NCBI GenBank assembly: GCA_016707205.1
Contig: JADJHZ010000003.1
Location: 62,001-126,000, forward strand
Length of the DNA stretch: 64,000 nucleotides
Reading direction: 5' to 3'
DNA from: Haliscomenobacter sp.
GTDB taxonomy: Bacteria > Bacteroidota > Bacteroidia > Chitinophagales > Saprospiraceae
Part shown: positions 9,852-20,006 of the stretch, one piece after another
How the letters are laid out: each line of letters opens with the position of its first letter
Position numbering within the stretch: the first letter of the stretch is position 1
Position numbers and translations under genes: made by a program
Notes under the pieces: generated by a model
Told to the model about the DNA's origin: nothing
Databases searched by the model: none
The model's input: only the letters and a program-made list of their open reading frames with translations

Positions 9852-12800
9852 TTAGTCGTATCCGATCAGCAACGGACTGATCCAAACCAAGGCGCCAGCG
9901 CTTCTCAAGCTCAGCGAATACCACCCACTGGGCAAACCTTCAACCGGGATTTCCCGGATGATCCGGGGGGCTTTGGGAAGGGTACCGTATAGAACCTCCC
10001 TCCCATACGCATCGTGTATGCGCCACTCCAGGCCTGGGAGTGCGTTGATCAGGTCTAATTCCCATCGCACGACCGTACTCGCCGGGTTTGGATAAAGCCG
10101 CGCCTCGCGGACCCAAGGACTCGCCCGGACCATAACCGGAACCACCCGGACCGAATCCCGAGCGCCGCAGAGGCGGCTGTCGGCGACCTCCAGGGTATAG
10201 ACCCCTGCCGGAACAGAATCCAGCAATGCCGTAGTATCTCCTGTGCTCCAGACGTATCGGTATGGAGGCGTTCCGCCGGTAACCAATGCCTGCGCTGCTC
10301 CGTCCGCCTGCGCCCCAGATGGCGGCCTGACCTCAAAACGCAATTGTACCGGAGGCGTCTCCGGCAACTGAAACAGGAAATTACGGACGCACCGGTTGCT
10401 GTCGGTGACCATCAAAGAATAACTCCCTTTAGACAAGCCTTTGATTTTGAGCGTGTCCAGGCCAAGCAGCTTCCCTGTTTCGTCCTTCCATAGTAACTTA
10501 TACGGACGAAGCCCTCCCCGAACCGATACCTCCAGGGCGCCGTCGGGCCTGTTCAGGCAACTCGAGGGAAGCACCAATTCTTCAACCGCTATTTTTTCAG
10601 ACGGCTCAGAAATGGAAATCAGGGGAAAAGCCGTGCGGCAACTATCGGAATCAACGACCGCCAGCTCATAGATGCCAGCCTTCGCTTTGGAGAGTTGAGA
10701 AGTACCCGGAGCGCCGTTCCAAAAGATCCGGTATGGCGTTCTGCCGCCCGAAAGAACCACCTGGATCGAGCCGGTGGAATCGCCTTTGCACAACACCGGG
10801 TTTACGGTAACCCGATCCAGTTTTACCGCCGTTTTGGAAGGGATCGTCACCGCAGACAAGGTATCGCTGCACAGCCGGGCATCCGTAACGACCAGGCGGT
10901 AGGTTCCGCTCCGGAAAGAGATCAGATCTTCCGTGGTAGCCACTTCCCTGCCTGTTGCCACATCAAACCAGTTATACGCATAGGGGCGGGTCCCCCCGCT
11001 TGCCGTCACATAGATAGCGCCGGTATTCGTACCGGAGCAAGCCACCGTTTTTATACTGTCGCGCCGGACGCTCAAAAGGGAAGGCTCCCGAATGGGCTTG
11101 AGATCGGACTGCACCTGGCATCCCTGCCCGTCCGAAACCACCACGTAATATTTACTATCCGGCCCTAACCTCCCCAGCGTATAAACGGGCTCATTGGTTT
11201 TTATGATCGAGGAAGTGCCTCCAAAGAAATACGTATAAGGAGGAGTCCCCCCGGAAACGGATGCCGAAAGCCGCCCATCCCGCTCGCCAAAACAACTGAT
11301 ATCCAGCGCCTGAAAATTCAACAGCGCAAGCGGTTTACCCCTATCTCTTACCTTGGCAGAGGAATAAACCTTCTGGCATCCGTTGCCATCGCGGACCGCC
11401 AGAAAATAATCGCCCGGAGAGACATTGTTTAAAACCGGATCGCTTTTCCCATTGCTCCACCTAAGGGTATAGGGAGGGGCGCCGCCGGTAATTTCTGCTT
11501 TCAGCTGGTTGGTCGTATCCCCAAGGCAAATATTCCCGATTTTGACGTCAACCCCAATATTAATAGCCTCTGGTTCGGTGAGGCGAAAACTGGCATTCAG
11601 CGGGCATCCTTTTTGATCCTGAATAAAGACCTGATACTGCCCGGCTTTGAGGTTGTATGCGGAAGCCGTTTGGGCATTCGTTCCTTTCCACAAGTAGGAA
11701 TAGGGAGGAACCCCGCCGCTTATCGCCAATTCCAAAAACCCCGTGCTGTCTCCCTGGCACACAATTTCCCCCTGAGCTACCAGCTCATATCGCAAAAGTG
11801 GCGGCCCCAGCAAATCCAGGCTGTCCAGGACCAGCGTACACCCTGCGCCATCCTCAATCGCCACGCTATAGAGCCCCTCTTTCAATCCTTTCCGGTCCTT
11901 CTCCCGGAATCCGTTTTCCCAAACGTACTTTAAGGGAGGATAGGTTACCTGAAGCGGCTGGAGCGAAATCAGGCCGTCCCCTCCGCCTGAACAAGACGGA
12001 GGAATGGCCGTAATCCCTATTTGTATCGGCTCTTCGGCCGCTTTAAGTTGAAAAGCGGTATCATATTGGCAACCTTCTGCGTCGACGACCTGAACCGCAT
12101 AGGTTCCTTCCGGAATGCCCCCCAGAGTGGCCGTCGTGTCGCCGTTCATCCAATGAAATTGGAAAGGACCGCTACCCTGAGGCAAAAGCTCAATGGCGCC
12201 GTCCGAACGCCCCCTACACAAAGGAGGCGCAATACTTGCATTCCAATCCAGGCGGGACAGGGTTTCTACCCGGATCCATGCCGTATCAGAAGCGCATCCG
12301 TTCGCATCCCGGGCAAAGACCCAATAGTTCCCGGTGCCCACGTGGTCCAGCCGCTTTGCTACCGCTCCGGTGCTCCAGAAATACAAATAAGGCCCCGTCC
12401 CACCGGAAGCAAAAGCTTCCAGGATGCCGGATGTATCCCCCTGGCACCGGGGAGGTTGTATCTGCGCAACGGAAACGGATAACGCCGCAGGCTCCTGAAT
12501 GGTAAATGTCCTAACAGCCGCACACTGGTTAAAGTCCGTGATGCTCAGCGCATAGTTCCCCTTTCTCAGTTGTGAACGATAAGGGGCCGAGTTTCCATCG
12601 CTCCACTTAAACTGGTAGGGGGGAACGCCTCCCTGGCCCGAAACCAGAATCGCTCCATTTTCCTCCCCGTTACAACGAATATCCGACAGCGAATCCAAAT
12701 GTACGGCTAAAGGCGCAGGAGCGGGCGCCTGAATAGATTGGGCAAGCGCGCATCCGTCTACATCGGTAACGGTTACGGAATAGGTTGCAGGGAAAATCCC

Positions 12801-15800
12801 CTGGAGGTCTTTCAATAAAAACCCATTGCTCCATCGGTACTGATATCCTCCGGCGCCGCCAAAAACCGAAAGGCGGATCGATGCATCCTTCGAGTTATGA
12901 CAGGACGCCGGGCTGGTTTCCGACAGAATCTTCAAAGGAGACGCCTCAGAAACAACCAAATCCTTTAGCACCGTAACGCATCCGTTCTCTGATATCGTCA
13001 CCGAATAAAGTCCGCCGGCGAGGTTCTCCGAACAAGCGGTGGTGTCTCCATTGCTCCACAAAAAGGTTGGTTTTCCACTTCCTGCTAATTGGAGACAAAT
13101 CGAACCGGTAGCCTCTCCCGCGCATTTGACGGGCTGAATAACCACCTCCTTAACTCCTGCTGCCGGGCCATTCACAATGACTGGGGGCATCACAAACGCA
13201 CAATTCTCATTCGATTGGTCGGTAATCGTAACCCGGTACGCTCCCTGGGCCAGCCCGCCCAGGATAAATGGAACGGTTGGCACATCCAGGCTATCCCCGG
13301 CCACCCCTTGGCTTCCCTCCCAACGATAGCTGAAAGGAGGAATGCCATCCAGGGGCGTCAGGATAAGTTGCCCGTTGGCGGCATTGCAGGAATTCACATC
13401 GATTACTTGCCGCCTCAACGAATCGATGCTACTGATCGTAAAAACCAGCAGGCTGTCCGTCGCAGCGCACCCCAGGGAATCCGTTACCCGGACGGAATAC
13501 GACAGGCGCCTGCCGGGCGCCGGGCCTGCAACGGCTTTAATCTGAGCGCTTTCCGCCCCATTACTCCAAATATACCGGTAGCCTCCTGCGCCCCCCGAAG
13601 CCACTACCTGGATATCCCTTGCGGATCCGGTACAGATGGAAAAGGAATCGGAAGGGAAGAGTTTCAAGGAAGGTGGTTGGCGTTTGGCCAACACGAACGT
13701 GTCGGAGTCGGAGCACCCATCCGGGCTGGTCAATAAAAAAGCATAGGTTTGATTTTCCGATGGCTGAACGACCGTAGACGCGAGCCGGTTCAACGGAGTA
13801 GCCGGGAGCCCTGCATGGAATGAGACGACAGCGCCGGTCAAATGAGCGTCCTGAATCACCAACCCGCCAAGGTCAAACGGCGTTCCGGGGCAGAAACCAG
13901 GTTCCTGAGCCAGGCTCCCCTCCGGCGCCGGGTTTACGACGACCACCACTTCCGCTCTTTGGGAAGAAAAGCAGCGAAACTGGGCATCCACCGCTTCCGC
14001 GTAGAAACGATACACTTTTTTTTGTCCATCCTGCGTAGCGGGAATATCCGGATAGAAAACCTCGGACACCGCGATCCCGTCGCCCCCAAACGGCTGAGTG
14101 TACCACAAAACAAAGTCTCCGAGCACCGGAGAAGCCCGAAGAATAGGTAAATCGCCGGAACATATCGTATCGCTGATCACTAAGGGAGGAGGCAAGAAGA
14201 CGTCATCCTCCATTCCGTTGCAGTTATTGTCGATCCCATCACAGGGAACTTCGGCCTCTGCGGGGTTTATCCCTGCGTCCTGATCGTTGCAATCTCCGCT
14301 TTGCCGCACATACCCTGAGGGGGGATTTTCTGCGCACAACCAAACCGGCCGGTCCGGATTTCCGTACCCGTCTCCATCGGCATCCGCATAGAAAGCGATG
14401 GCCGCCGGGCCAAGGTAAACAGACCCATGCAAAGCGATCCGGTCGAGCGCGATATCGCCCAATGGACCATTGCCTTTTTTCCCAATAAAACGAAACTGAA
14501 GGGTTGTTCCATCGGGGAATGCGCTGAGCGAGAGGTAGGCTTTCTGCCACGAATCGCCCTGGTCTCCGGATTTTCGCCAAAGGGAGTCCCACCGGACCCC
14601 ATCCTGGGAAACCTCCAACTGGATCGATCCCGTATTAGGACCCCACATGTGGTAATAGAACGAAAAATGGCAGGCGTCTGAACCTCGCTTTTGCAATTCG
14701 AAACAACCCGAGCTCAGGACGGCCTCGCCCTGGCACTGGTTTCCGCTTGCTTCCAGATAGACGTATTTACCAGCCCCGGAAACGCCGGAGGAAGGACCGG
14801 TGCCCTGGGTCGGCGTTTTGCCGCTATACAGGAGCCAGTCGAACGTCCCCTGATCGTCGTTTTTCCAAATTCCTTCCCAAGAACAGGTATCCCCGCAAAG
14901 GGGGCTGCAAGAATTGCCGGCCTGATCAAACTCCTCTACGACGGAAGGCCCGGGAGGCAGGCAGGCGGTACGGATTTCCAAAGGGCAGGAATTACCGGAA
15001 AACCTGCCGGGGCCGCATGTTTTTCGCAGATAAAGGTCGTAGTCCGAATCCGGCGCAAGGCCGGTCAGGGCGAAGGGAGGACACCCTGCGAGTACCACGG
15101 TTCCCTGAGGCCCCGCGTTGCTTCCCGCTCCGGGAGTAAATCCTTTCGGCCCATACTCCAAATACGTCTGCACCCCGGAACACCCGTCGGCGGGAAACCA
15201 TTCCAACACCAGAGAAGTCGTATCCTGCCCCAGCACCTGAATGCCGGTCACCGGTAAGCATTCGATGGGCTCAAAGACCAATTCGACAAAGTGAAGCCGG
15301 CCGGAATCCTGTTCGGTGTCGTCGCAAATCAACAGGGTCCAGTCCCCTACCGGATTGGTCGTGCTGTCGTTAAAGACATAAAAGCTCTCCTGGGGAAGAT
15401 AAGGCTGGGAAATATACGGCGCGCCGGTCGGAGGGATCGGATCGCAGGACGCCATAGAGAAGGAAGCAAACGAAGCGCAGTCCCGAAAAGCCGGAACGCC
15501 GTAGTTGTTCTCCCCCCCTCCATTATCTGCCGTGAGGAGGGCAGATCTCCCGCCCGGCGAGACCAGCCGGATTTCCAGGTCTGCTGCCCAGGTGTGTTCT
15601 ACGATCAGACGGACTTCTTTCAAATACACATCCACTCCCAGAGCGGTTCCCGGGGCATCGGTCACCCGGATGACAAACCGGTTTGGATCGTAATACCCGC
15701 TATTGCTGGGACAGGTAAAATCGCGAATCGCCCCCAGGTCATAGCACAAAGAAGGGTTGGGAAGAATAATCGGGCTCTGAGAAAAAAGGGAATGGCCCAG

Positions 15801-15839
15801 AAGCAGCAGAATAGGAATTAGATTTTGGGATATCTTCAT
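9852..15839 (-). CDS. Giant SprB-repeat surface protein with T9SS type A sorting domain
   Basis: ATG 15839 (MKISQNLIPILLLLGHSLFSQ) gives a signal peptide and 1995 aa. Order of domains: a P/Homo B-like domain (about 25-190, VKEVRL-type strands, ADLEIRLVSPGG, VGDWTLLICDDTEQDSG); a fibronectin III-like unit (about 195-295); a MAM/jelly-roll-like region (about 300-475); a MopE-type metal-binding motif (FYADADGDGYG, DCNDQDAGINP, CDGIDNNCNG; about 485-550); two Ig-like regions; then about fifteen SprB-like repeats of 70-85 aa (CxG...GGxPPYxYxWSNG...GxYxVxVTDxxGC). The last 90 residues (LYPNPASTVVRWEL...) are a T9SS type A C-terminal domain. The protein should be exported by T9SS and attached outside; adhesion or gliding is inferred from SprB homology. 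Confidence 0.9.
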   Translation of the reverse strand: MKISQNLIPILLLLGHSLFSQSPIILPNPSLCYDLGAIRDFTCPSNSGYYDPNRFVIRVTDAPGTALGVDVYLKEVRLIVEHTWAADLEIRLVSPGGRSALLTADNGGGENNYGVPAFRDCASFASFSMASCDPIPPTGAPYISQPYLPQESFYVFNDSTTNPVGDWTLLICDDTEQDSGRLHFVELVFEPIECLPVTGIQVLGQDTTSLVLEWFPADGCSGVQTYLEYGPKGFTPGAGSNAGPQGTVVLAGCPPFALTGLAPDSDYDLYLRKTCGPGRFSGNSCPLEIRTACLPPGPSVVEEFDQAGNSCSPLCGDTCSWEGIWKNDDQGTFDWLLYSGKTPTQGTGPSSGVSGAGKYVYLEASGNQCQGEAVLSSGCFELQKRGSDACHFSFYYHMWGPNTGSIQLEVSQDGVRWDSLWRKSGDQGDSWQKAYLSLSAFPDGTTLQFRFIGKKGNGPLGDIALDRIALHGSVYLGPAAIAFYADADGDGYGNPDRPVWLCAENPPSGYVRQSGDCNDQDAGINPAEAEVPCDGIDNNCNGMEDDVFLPPPLVISDTICSGDLPILRASPVLGDFVLWYTQPFGGDGIAVSEVFYPDIPATQDGQKKVYRFYAEAVDAQFRCFSSQRAEVVVVVNPAPEGSLAQEPGFCPGTPFDLGGLVIQDAHLTGAVVSFHAGLPATPLNRLASTVVQPSENQTYAFLLTSPDGCSDSDTFVLAKRQPPSLKLFPSDSFSICTGSARDIQVVASGGAGGYRYIWSNGAESAQIKAVAGPAPGRRLSYSVRVTDSLGCAATDSLLVFTISSIDSLRRQVIDVNSCNAANGQLILTPLDGIPPFSYRWEGSQGVAGDSLDVPTVPFILGGLAQGAYRVTITDQSNENCAFVMPPVIVNGPAAGVKEVVIQPVKCAGEATGSICLQLAGSGKPTFLWSNGDTTACSENLAGGLYSVTISENGCVTVLKDLVVSEASPLKILSETSPASCHNSKDASIRLSVFGGAGGYQYRWSNGFLLKDLQGIFPATYSVTVTDVDGCALAQSIQAPAPAPLAVHLDSLSDIRCNGEENGAILVSGQGGVPPYQFKWSDGNSAPYRSQLRKGNYALSITDFNQCAAVRTFTIQEPAALSVSVAQIQPPRCQGDTSGILEAFASGGTGPYLYFWSTGAVAKRLDHVGTGNYWVFARDANGCASDTAWIRVETLSRLDWNASIAPPLCRGRSDGAIELLPQGSGPFQFHWMNGDTTATLGGIPEGTYAVQVVDAEGCQYDTAFQLKAAEEPIQIGITAIPPSCSGGGDGLISLQPLQVTYPPLKYVWENGFREKDRKGLKEGLYSVAIEDGAGCTLVLDSLDLLGPPLLRYELVAQGEIVCQGDSTGFLELAISGGVPPYSYLWKGTNAQTASAYNLKAGQYQVFIQDQKGCPLNASFRLTEPEAINIGVDVKIGNICLGDTTNQLKAEITGGAPPYTLRWSNGKSDPVLNNVSPGDYFLAVRDGNGCQKVYSSAKVRDRGKPLALLNFQALDISCFGERDGRLSASVSGGTPPYTYFFGGTSSIIKTNEPVYTLGRLGPDSKYYVVVSDGQGCQVQSDLKPIREPSLLSVRRDSIKTVACSGTNTGAIYVTASGGTRPYAYNWFDVATGREVATTEDLISFRSGTYRLVVTDARLCSDTLSAVTIPSKTAVKLDRVTVNPVLCKGDSTGSIQVVLSGGRTPYRIFWNGAPGTSQLSKAKAGIYELAVVDSDSCRTAFPLISISEPSEKIAVEELVLPSSCLNRPDGALEVSVRGGLRPYKLLWKDETGKLLGLDTLKIKGLSKGSYSLMVTDSNRCVRNFLFQLPETPPVQLRFEVRPPSGAQADGAAQALVTGGTPPYRYVWSTGDTTALLDSVPAGVYTLEVADSRLCGARDSVRVVPVMVRASPWVREARLYPNPASTVVRWELDLINALPGLEWRIHDAYGREVLYGTLPKAPRIIREIPVEGLPSGWYSLSLRSAGALVWISPLLIGYD

Positions 15840-15970
15840 AGCCAAGGTTTCGGTGTTGGGCTAATTGAGGCATTAGCCTTATGCCAGGTCAAAAATAAAC
15901 GCTCTTGCGGATAACCCCAGTATAGGTTTTATCGCAAAGGTTGCAAACGAGGAGAAAAATGGGAAGGATA

Positions 15971-16056
15971 GGGGACTATCTCAAAAGACTGCGCTTTGCC
16001 CCGGGCATAATTTTTTTTGGCAGCCAGCAGCAAAACAGACTTTTGAGACAGTCCCC
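15971..16056. mobile_element. 86-bp MITE-like element
   Basis: Terminal inverted repeats of 21 bp (15971-15991 and 16036-16056) match at 19 of 21 positions and begin GGGGACT. The ends resemble those of transposons whose termini read GGGACTGTCTCAAAAG. The core is only 44 nt and has no coding capacity. No clear target-site duplication is seen. It lies between the starts/ends of two leftward genes, in an otherwise featureless 270-nt gap. Confidence 0.55.
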
Positions 16057-16108
16057 ATCCGGCGATGTGGGGTAGCAAAAGATTGAAAACCGGCTATGGC
16101 AGCGGTTG

Positions 16109-18985
16109 TTATTCCGCCACGACAATATTGATCATCCGTTTGGGGACAACCACGACGCGTTGAACAGACTTTCCTTCAATCCATTTCTGTACCACCTCCA
16201 GCTCCATAACGGCTTGCTGAAGTGTTTCCGAAGTGGCATCCGCAGGGAATTCAACGGCAGCCCGGCGCTTGCCGTTGATACTCACCGGATATTCGATCAT
16301 GTCTTCCTGTAGATACCCCTCGTCCAGCTCCGGGTACCGGCCGTGATGTACGGAGCCTTCCTCGCCCAACAAATGCCAGAGCTCCTCCGCCGTGAACGGA
16401 GCAAAAGGCGCCAGTAATAAGACCATTTCCTTCAGCACAGCCCGTTTGTTGCACCCTACACGCTGCAATTCGTTCGAGGCAATCATAAACGCGCTGATGC
16501 AGGTATTGAACGAAAACCGCTCGATATCGTCCGTCACGCGTTTGATGGCCTGGTGCAGGATTTTCATCTCCTCCCGGGAGGGGGAATCATCGGAGACAAA
16601 AAATGCTCCTTTTTTATTGAAGAACAAGCTCCAAAACCGGCGCAAGAACTTGGCCACCCCGTCGATCCCCTTGGTGTCCCAGGGCTTGGCCTGCTCTACC
16701 GGACCGAGAAACATCTCGTACATCCGGAAGCAATCGGCCCCGTATTGAGCGACCACGTCGTCGGGGTTAATAACGTTAAATTTAGACTTGGACATCTTTC
16801 CCACCTCGGAGGCCGTGATCAATTTAAATCCCTCCTGGCCGCTGGTGGAAGGATGGAAAACACCGTCCCTAAAGACGCCCCCAGGACCTTCAAACGCCGC
16901 CTGCGCGTATTCCGGCCTCCACTCGGCAAACTTCCGGATCCCCTCGAGGTTCAGATAAGAATTGGGCGACCCGTACTCCTTGACGAAATCGACATGCACG
17001 GGTATTTTCACAAACTCCCTGCCTTCCGCTTCCTCTTTTACCGCCAGGGAAGCGCAAACGAAACGCGCCCGGCCATCCTGCTTTTCTTTTTGCAGGTATA
17101 GCGATTCAATCACGCCCTGGATCATGCCCTGGTTGACCAGTCTGCGGTACGGTTCTTTGGTAGAAACCAGCCCCAGGTCGTAAAGGAATTTATGCCAAAA
17201 ACGGGAATACATCAGGTGCCCCACGGCATGTTCCGTTCCGCCAACATACAAATCCACCTCTCGCCAATAGTCGATCACTTGTTTGGAAGCAAACTCCTTG
17301 TCGTTGCGGGGATCCATATACCGGAGGAAGTACCAGGACGAGCCGGCAAACCCGGGCATCGTATCTGTTTCCCGGCTCCAGCCGCCAGGCAGTTGGGACC
17401 AGGCTTCATTCCGGGCCAGCGGAGATTTGATCCCGGCCGTCGGTTTGAAGTCATCCTGGGTGGGCAACTCCAGCGGCAGTTCGTGGTCGGGCAGGGGGTG
17501 CGCCACCCCTTCCGGGTCATACACGATAGGAAAAGGTTCTCCCCAATACCGCTGGCGGCTGAAGATGGCGTCGCGGAGCTTGAAGTTCACTTTGCGTTTT
17601 CCCAGCCCGCGTTCTTCGATCTGGCGGAGGGTCCGTTCGATGGCATCGGGCACTTCCATGCCATCCAGGTACCCGGAATTGATCATGATGCCCAGCTTAT
17701 CCTGGCGCGTAGCGCCGGGGTATTTGGACTTGTCGATGACGTCGATGATCTCCAGCCCGAATTTAGTAGCAAAAGCCCAGTCGCGGTCGTCGTCGCTGGG
17801 CACCGCCATGATGGCCCCGGTGCCGTAGTCTTTCAGCACGTAGTCGCCGATCCAGATCGGAATCTCCGTATTCGTAAATGGGTTGATCGCGTAAGCCCCC
17901 AGGAAGGCGCCGGTTACTTCCTTTACTTCCGCCATCCGGTCGCGTTCGGACCTGCTTTTGGCATAGTTCAGGTAAGATTCCACCGAGTCCTTTTGATCCG
18001 GAGCCGTTAGCAGGGGCACCAGATCGTGCTCGGGCGCCAGCACCATGTAGGTGGCGCCGAAGATGGTGTCCGGGCGGGTGGTGAAAATTTCGATTTTCAA
18101 ATCCGAACCGGCGACGTCGAAGAACATCTGGGCGCCTTCCGAACGCCCGATCCAGTTGCTTTGCATGCGCTTCATCGCTTCGGAGAAATCCACTTCGTCG
18201 AGGTCTTTCAGCAAGCGCCCGGCATAGGCGGTGATGCGTAGCGACCATTGCAGCATGGGCTTACGTTCTACCGGATGGCCTCCGCGTTCAGAAACCCCGT
18301 CTTTAACCTCGTCATTTGCGAGTACGGTGCCCAGTGCTTCGCACCAATTAACAAAGCTTTCCTTCCGGTAGGCCAGCCGATAATTCATCAAGACTTCGTC
18401 CTTTGCCTTGGGAGCCATCTGCTGCCACTCTGCCGCAGAAAAAATCCGGTCCTCGCTACATGCAGCATCTACTGCGGCGTTCCCCTCCTGGCTAAAAACA
18501 GCCTCCAATTCCGCGATTGGGCGGGGCCGGTTCTCGCGGTTATCGTAAAAGTGCTTGAATAATTGAAGAAAAATCCACTGGGTCCATTTGTAATAGGCCG
18601 GGTCGCAGGTCTGCACTTCCCGGTCCCAGTCAAAGCTGAACCCGAGATTATCTAATTGCTGCCGGTACCTTTTGATGTTTTCGGCGGTTGATATCGCTGG
18701 GTGTACGCCCGTTTGGATGGCGTACTGTTCTGCCGGAAGGCCAAACGCGTCGTACCCCATGGGATGAAGCACATTGAATCCCTTCAGGCGCTTGTACCGC
18801 GCATAAATGTCCGAGGCGATGTACCCGAGCGGGTGTCCGACGTGGAGGCCCGACCCGGAGGGATACGGGAACATATCCAGTACGTAAAACTTGGGTTTAT
18901 CGCTGGCGTTGACGACCTGGTACACCCGGCGGTTTTCCCATTCTTTCTTCCATTTCGGTTCAAACTCCCTGGGACGGTAATCCAT
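16109..18985 (-). CDS. leuS: Leucyl-tRNA synthetase
   Basis: This cytoplasmic class I enzyme charges tRNA-Leu with leucine. ATG 18985 gives 958 aa. The HIGH motif appears as HVGH at residues 48-51 (YPSGSGLHVGHPLGY), and KMSKS is intact at about 730 (EVGKMSKSKFNVINPDD). The CP1 editing domain is present (TTRPDTIFGATYMVLAPEHD). An extra segment near residues 155-205 (AVFSQEGNAAVDAACSEDRIF) is longer than in E. coli LeuS and is probably the zinc-finger-like insertion region of Bacteroidota enzymes. The C-terminal anticodon-binding and small C-terminal domains are complete. Confidence 0.97.
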   Translation of the reverse strand: MDYRPREFEPKWKKEWENRRVYQVVNASDKPKFYVLDMFPYPSGSGLHVGHPLGYIASDIYARYKRLKGFNVLHPMGYDAFGLPAEQYAIQTGVHPAISTAENIKRYRQQLDNLGFSFDWDREVQTCDPAYYKWTQWIFLQLFKHFYDNRENRPRPIAELEAVFSQEGNAAVDAACSEDRIFSAAEWQQMAPKAKDEVLMNYRLAYRKESFVNWCEALGTVLANDEVKDGVSERGGHPVERKPMLQWSLRITAYAGRLLKDLDEVDFSEAMKRMQSNWIGRSEGAQMFFDVAGSDLKIEIFTTRPDTIFGATYMVLAPEHDLVPLLTAPDQKDSVESYLNYAKSRSERDRMAEVKEVTGAFLGAYAINPFTNTEIPIWIGDYVLKDYGTGAIMAVPSDDDRDWAFATKFGLEIIDVIDKSKYPGATRQDKLGIMINSGYLDGMEVPDAIERTLRQIEERGLGKRKVNFKLRDAIFSRQRYWGEPFPIVYDPEGVAHPLPDHELPLELPTQDDFKPTAGIKSPLARNEAWSQLPGGWSRETDTMPGFAGSSWYFLRYMDPRNDKEFASKQVIDYWREVDLYVGGTEHAVGHLMYSRFWHKFLYDLGLVSTKEPYRRLVNQGMIQGVIESLYLQKEKQDGRARFVCASLAVKEEAEGREFVKIPVHVDFVKEYGSPNSYLNLEGIRKFAEWRPEYAQAAFEGPGGVFRDGVFHPSTSGQEGFKLITASEVGKMSKSKFNVINPDDVVAQYGADCFRMYEMFLGPVEQAKPWDTKGIDGVAKFLRRFWSLFFNKKGAFFVSDDSPSREEMKILHQAIKRVTDDIERFSFNTCISAFMIASNELQRVGCNKRAVLKEMVLLLAPFAPFTAEELWHLLGEEGSVHHGRYPELDEGYLQEDMIEYPVSINGKRRAAVEFPADATSETLQQAVMELEVVQKWIEGKSVQRVVVVPKRMINIVVAE

Positions 18986-19134
18986 ACGTAATTTTGTGTT
19001 TATTTGTTTAACGCCTGACCTTATCCGAACGTCCCGGATTCAGGCGGTTTTGCTGGCGAAAATAACAAAAAATAAGGAAACCAATGCGATCCTCCGCTGC
19101 CTTCCCGTTTACCCATGCCCATCCTAAGATACCG

Positions 19135-19974
19135 ATGAACAAAAAAAGGTCCTGGGTATGGTCTTTTCTCCTGTTTTCCCTCACCGGAGGGCTGTTCAGT
19201 TGCCAAACGTTCCGTAGCATTCCCTGGCCAGAAAGACAGTCTGCGTTGGGCGGAACCGCCTTTTACCAAGCTGCGGCGGGGATGAACTGGAGCTCCCGGG
19301 ATTCCTTTGCCTTGGCAGAATGGATGGCGGGAAACATTCCTGCGCATTACAAAGCGTTTAAAAAGATCCGGGTTTCGGGCATTGACACCCTCTCCGGGGC
19401 GCCCCTTCGCGCCGTCTATTTTGCTGCTCCGGATTATATTTCTATTGGCCCCGATAGCGACTGGGTACGGGTTCCTTTAACGCCGATGACAGGCCAGCAA
19501 ATCGCCGAACGGCTTCAGTGTTTTTTGCCCACCCGGAAAATGGTGAATGATCTGTACCAGGCTGCCAAAGTCAAATTAGCGCCAGTACCTATGTATGCTT
19601 TCCGGGACAGCACCCCTACCCTGTGGCATCACCATTTGATCATTGAAGGACAGCGGCAAGGAAAGAAAGGGCTTATCGCCGGGATAAAAAAAGACGTCGT
19701 CCTCAGCAATAAAGTGACGGACGACCCCCGCCCCAACCGGGTCGCCATCTACGGGTGGCACCGGCTCGACGGGCAGCCCATTCAGCCTTTGTACAGCGGG
19801 CACGTGAACTGGTACGTGGATTACAGCCATGGCATCCGGCTGATTTGGCGCCGGATTAAAATCCGGGCAAATGGCAAAACCCAATGGATGGACTACCAGG
19901 AGGTATTGCGCCACCCGGCCTGGAGCCGGCTATTGTGCGACGAGCCGGAGTGCTCGTTTTTTGCCTATCCTTGA
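19135..19974 (+). CDS. Putative lipoprotein of unknown function
   Basis: ATG 19135 (MNKKRSWVWSFLLFSLTGGLFSC) was chosen because it gives a clean lipoprotein signal with lipobox LFSC (Cys23). The protein has 279 aa. Visible blocks include SRDSFALAEWMAGNIPAHYK, LTPMTGQQIAERLQCFLPT, TLWHHHLIIEGQRQG and VNWYVDYSHGIRL. The conserved-looking His, Tyr, Asp and Ser/His groups suggest an enzyme or a binding protein, but I do not recognise the family well enough to name it. It is followed 32 nt later by an SGNH hydrolase gene on the same strand, so the two may be co-expressed in the envelope. Confidence 0.8.
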   Translation: MNKKRSWVWSFLLFSLTGGLFSCQTFRSIPWPERQSALGGTAFYQAAAGMNWSSRDSFALAEWMAGNIPAHYKAFKKIRVSGIDTLSGAPLRAVYFAAPDYISIGPDSDWVRVPLTPMTGQQIAERLQCFLPTRKMVNDLYQAAKVKLAPVPMYAFRDSTPTLWHHHLIIEGQRQGKKGLIAGIKKDVVLSNKVTDDPRPNRVAIYGWHRLDGQPIQPLYSGHVNWYVDYSHGIRLIWRRIKIRANGKTQWMDYQEVLRHPAWSRLLCDEPECSFFAYP

Positions 19975-20006
19975 AAACCATTTGCCCTTTTCTTCGTTCC
20001 ACAGAA

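Noticed and set aside
17192..18010. Open frame of 272 codons antisense to leuS
   Set aside because: It lies fully within intact leuS and shows no domain or promoter.
16109..18985. Extra segment in leuS as an insertion element or intein
   Set aside because: It is short, in frame, and lies where LeuS enzymes vary naturally; there are no splicing motifs.
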